64,000 nucleotides of DNA from Myripristis murdjan. Taxonomy: Eukaryota > Chordata > Actinopteri > Holocentriformes > Holocentridae. Where the stretch lies: NCBI RefSeq assembly GCF_902150065.1, contig NC_043980.1, positions 18,723,917 through 18,787,916 on the forward strand. Reading direction: 5' to 3'. Numbering within the stretch: position 1 is the first letter of the stretch; each line of letters starts with the position of its first letter. Shown here one piece after another: positions 62,020 to 64,000 of the stretch. The notes beneath the pieces are model-generated. The model worked only from the letters and a program-made list of their open reading frames with translations. It was not told where the DNA came from and ran no database searches. Made by a program: the position numbers and the translations under genes.

Positions 62020-62235
62020 TTACATGAAAAAAAATTACCAATTTATGAGGGAAAAAAATCAGAGATTATAAAGAAAAAAATTTCCACAAAAAAAATCACA
62101 AATTCTGATATTAAAGTTACAAATTTATAAGAAAAAACCCTCACAAATTTATGACAAAAATGTACACATTCTTATATTATTAAGTCACAAAATTGAGAGC
62201 AAAAACTCTCTGATATTAACATAAATTTATCAGAA
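62020..62235. repeat. Degenerate tandem repeat 'aaatttatgag'
   Basis: Loose ~23-bp units with the words 'aatttatgagg', 'ttataaga' and 'tcacaaattc' alternate with A runs. Inverted versions ('cctcataa') occur at 63915-64000 on the other side of the Tc1 element, so the Tc1 probably landed inside a larger repeat. Confidence 0.55.
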
Positions 62236-62333
62236 AACAAATGGAAAATAGTTTTTCTTTTACTTATTTATTTATTTTTGGTTAAGGAACCATATAACTT
62301 CACTTTGCTGTAGTTGTAGTTTTTTGATACATA

Positions 62334-63579
62334 CACTATATTACCAAAAGTATTCGCTCACCTGCCTTTACTCATACTATGAACTGAAGTGCCATCCCAT
62401 TCCTAACCCATAGAGTTCAATATGATGTCGGTCCACCTTTTGCAGCTATTACAGCTTCAACTCTTCTGGGAAGACTGTCCACAAGGTTGAGGAGAGTGTT
62501 TATAGGAATTTTGACCATTCTTCCAAAAGCACATTGGTGAGGTCACACACTGATGTTGGTCGAGAAGGCCTGGCTCTCAGTCTCCGCTCTAATTCATCCC
62601 AAAGGTGTTCTATCGGTTCAGGTCAGGACTCTGTGCAGGCCAGTCAAGTTCATCCACACCAGACTTTGTCATCCATGTCTTTATGGACCTTGCTTGTGCA
62701 CTGGTGCACAGTCATGTTGGAAGAGGAAGGGGCCCACTCCAAACTGTTCCCACAAGGTTGGGAGCATGGAATTGTCCAAAATGTTTTGGTATCCTGAAGC
62801 ATTCAAAGTTCCTTTCACTGGAACTAAGGGGCCAAGCCCAGCTCCTGAAAAACAACCCCACACCATAATTCCTCCTCCACCAAATTTCACAGTCGGCACA
62901 ATGCAGTCTGAAATGTACCGTTCTCCTGGCAACCTCCAAACCCAGACTCGTCCATCAGATTGCCAGATGGAAAAGCGTGGTTCATCACTCCAGAGAACGC
63001 GTCTCCACTGCTCTAGAGGCCAGTGGCGGCGTGCTTTACACCATTGCATCCGACGCTTTGCATTGCACTTGGTGATGTGTGCCTTGGCTGCAGCTGCTCG
63101 GCCATGGAAACCCATTCCATGAAGCTCTCTGCGTACTGTACTTGGGCTAATCTGAAGGTCACATGAAGTTTGTAGCTCTGTAGCAATTGACTGTGCAGAA
63201 AGTCGGCGACCTCTTTGCACTATGCGCTTCAGCATCCGCTGACCCCTCTCCGTCACTTTACGTGGCCTACCACTTCGTGGCTGAGTTACTGTGTTCCCAA
63301 ACGCTTCCATTTTGTTATAATAGAGCTGACAGTTGACTGTGGAATATTTAGGAGCGAGGAAATTTCACGACTGGATTTGTTGCACAGGTGGCATCCTATG
63401 ACAGTTCCACGCTGGAATTCACTGAGCTCCTGAGAGCGGCCCATTCTTTCACAAATGTCTTGTTTCACAGTCTGCATGCCTGAGTGCTTGATTTTATACA
63501 CCTGTGGCCAGGCCAAGTGATTAGGACACCTGATTCTGATCATTTGAATGGGTGAGCGAATACTTTTGGTAATATAGTG
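62334..63579 (-). mobile_element. Tc1-like transposon, near full length (1246 bp)
   Basis: The ends are inverted copies of CACTATATTACCAAAAGTAT, flanked by TA (62332-62333 and 63580-63581). The length is close to that of complete Tc1 elements. The family differs from the two copies in the mucin spacers. The single transposase gene lies on the minus strand and is broken. Confidence 0.92.
62377..63543 (-). pseudogene. Tc1 transposase, broken
   Basis: The minus strand from 63543 encodes the paired-like HTH ([20 protein letters not shown]). After a frame change near 63290-63310 come the GRPRKVT hook, the second [15 protein letters not shown] with the first catalytic Asp, the GGG-x-M-V-W-G block and [12 protein letters not shown] with the second Asp. 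A further frame change near 62680 and several stops precede EPIEHLWDELE, which holds the Glu. All three catalytic residues of the DDE triad can be seen, but at least two frameshifts and extra stops make it inactive. Confidence 0.9.
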
Positions 63580-63581
63580 TA

Positions 63582-64000
63582 AAAGCTATCATCTTATTTA
63601 AATCAGTATGTTGTTTTTTTCTGAATAGGCCCAAGTTACAGCAATGTCTCTTCACAGTCCAGATTCTTAAGATAATATTGTCACTGTGAGCTAAAATCTT
63701 AAGTATTTCCTTGTGACTAAATCCGATTGCAAAGTATAATGTGATGACGTCATCAGCTGCAAGCATGTTACACGGCAAGTGGCAGCAAAGTGAAATAATG
63801 TGGTTCCTTGAAAACAAACAACAAAAACAAAACAAAACAAAAGAAAGCAAATGAATGAAAAACAAACAAACAGAAAAGGCAACAAGGAAAAGGAAAACCA
63901 TTGTCCCAAGTTTTTTTCTCATAAACTTGTGACTTTGTAATTTCAGAAATTTCAGGGGGTTTATTTCTCATAAATCGTGAGGGAATTTTTTTCCTCATAA
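63582..64000. other. Non-coding flank with inverted 'ctcataa' repeats
   Basis: An A/C-rich tract (63812-63880) and 'tttctcataaa' words, complementary to those at 62020-62235. No gene. Confidence 0.5.

Overview
The window is vertebrate nuclear DNA, most likely from a teleost fish. It has spliced genes with GT..AG introns, AT-rich spacers, long compound microsatellites, and a dense mix of DNA transposons typical of teleosts: Tc1, hAT, PIF/Harbinger and pogo-like elements, plus a tRNA-derived SINE and LINE scraps. No tRNA, rRNA, CRISPR or bacterial-type operon was seen.

Positions 1-19200 hold no protein-coding gene that I can support. They contain repeat fossils and simple repeats. Two points stand out. 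One is a hairpin at 3665-3794 whose loop carries a minimal hammerhead-ribozyme core. The other is a 1177-bp non-autonomous hAT element (3860-5036) with a perfect 8-bp target-site duplication.

Positions 19268-55004 are the main content: a tandem cluster of three cassettes encoding MUC1-like mucins. Each cassette is one giant Thr/Ala/Pro exon (6.8, 2.6 and 10.7 kb, built of 7-residue units close to TTTTAAP), then four small exons encoding a SEA domain with an intact GSVVV autoproteolysis motif, a short second Thr-rich stalk and a C-terminal hydrophobic segment. For cassette 1 I also find a 49-nt leader exon (19268-19316). Its splice phase joins exactly to the giant exon and creates a signal peptide, giving a complete 2532-residue model. 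Cassettes 2 and 3 have intact frames and splice sites but no visible leader exon of their own. Their giant exons are phase 0 at both ends. The duplicated unit begins downstream of the leader, so a single leader and promoter could serve three alternative repeat+SEA modules. Otherwise modules 2 and 3 lack secretion signals.

The spacers between cassettes (29094-32715, 37676-41837 and, in broken form, 55005-60700) are copies of one another. They therefore act as dated insertion sites: a pogo-like MITE with a clean empty site in cassette 1, a Harbinger element, a solo LTR, a SINE and an unclassified 1.4-kb insertion all entered after the duplications. Positions 61350-64000 hold a degraded hAT transposase C-terminus and a nearly full-length, broken Tc1 element. 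All homology statements come from reading the sequence and from knowledge of the families; no search was run.
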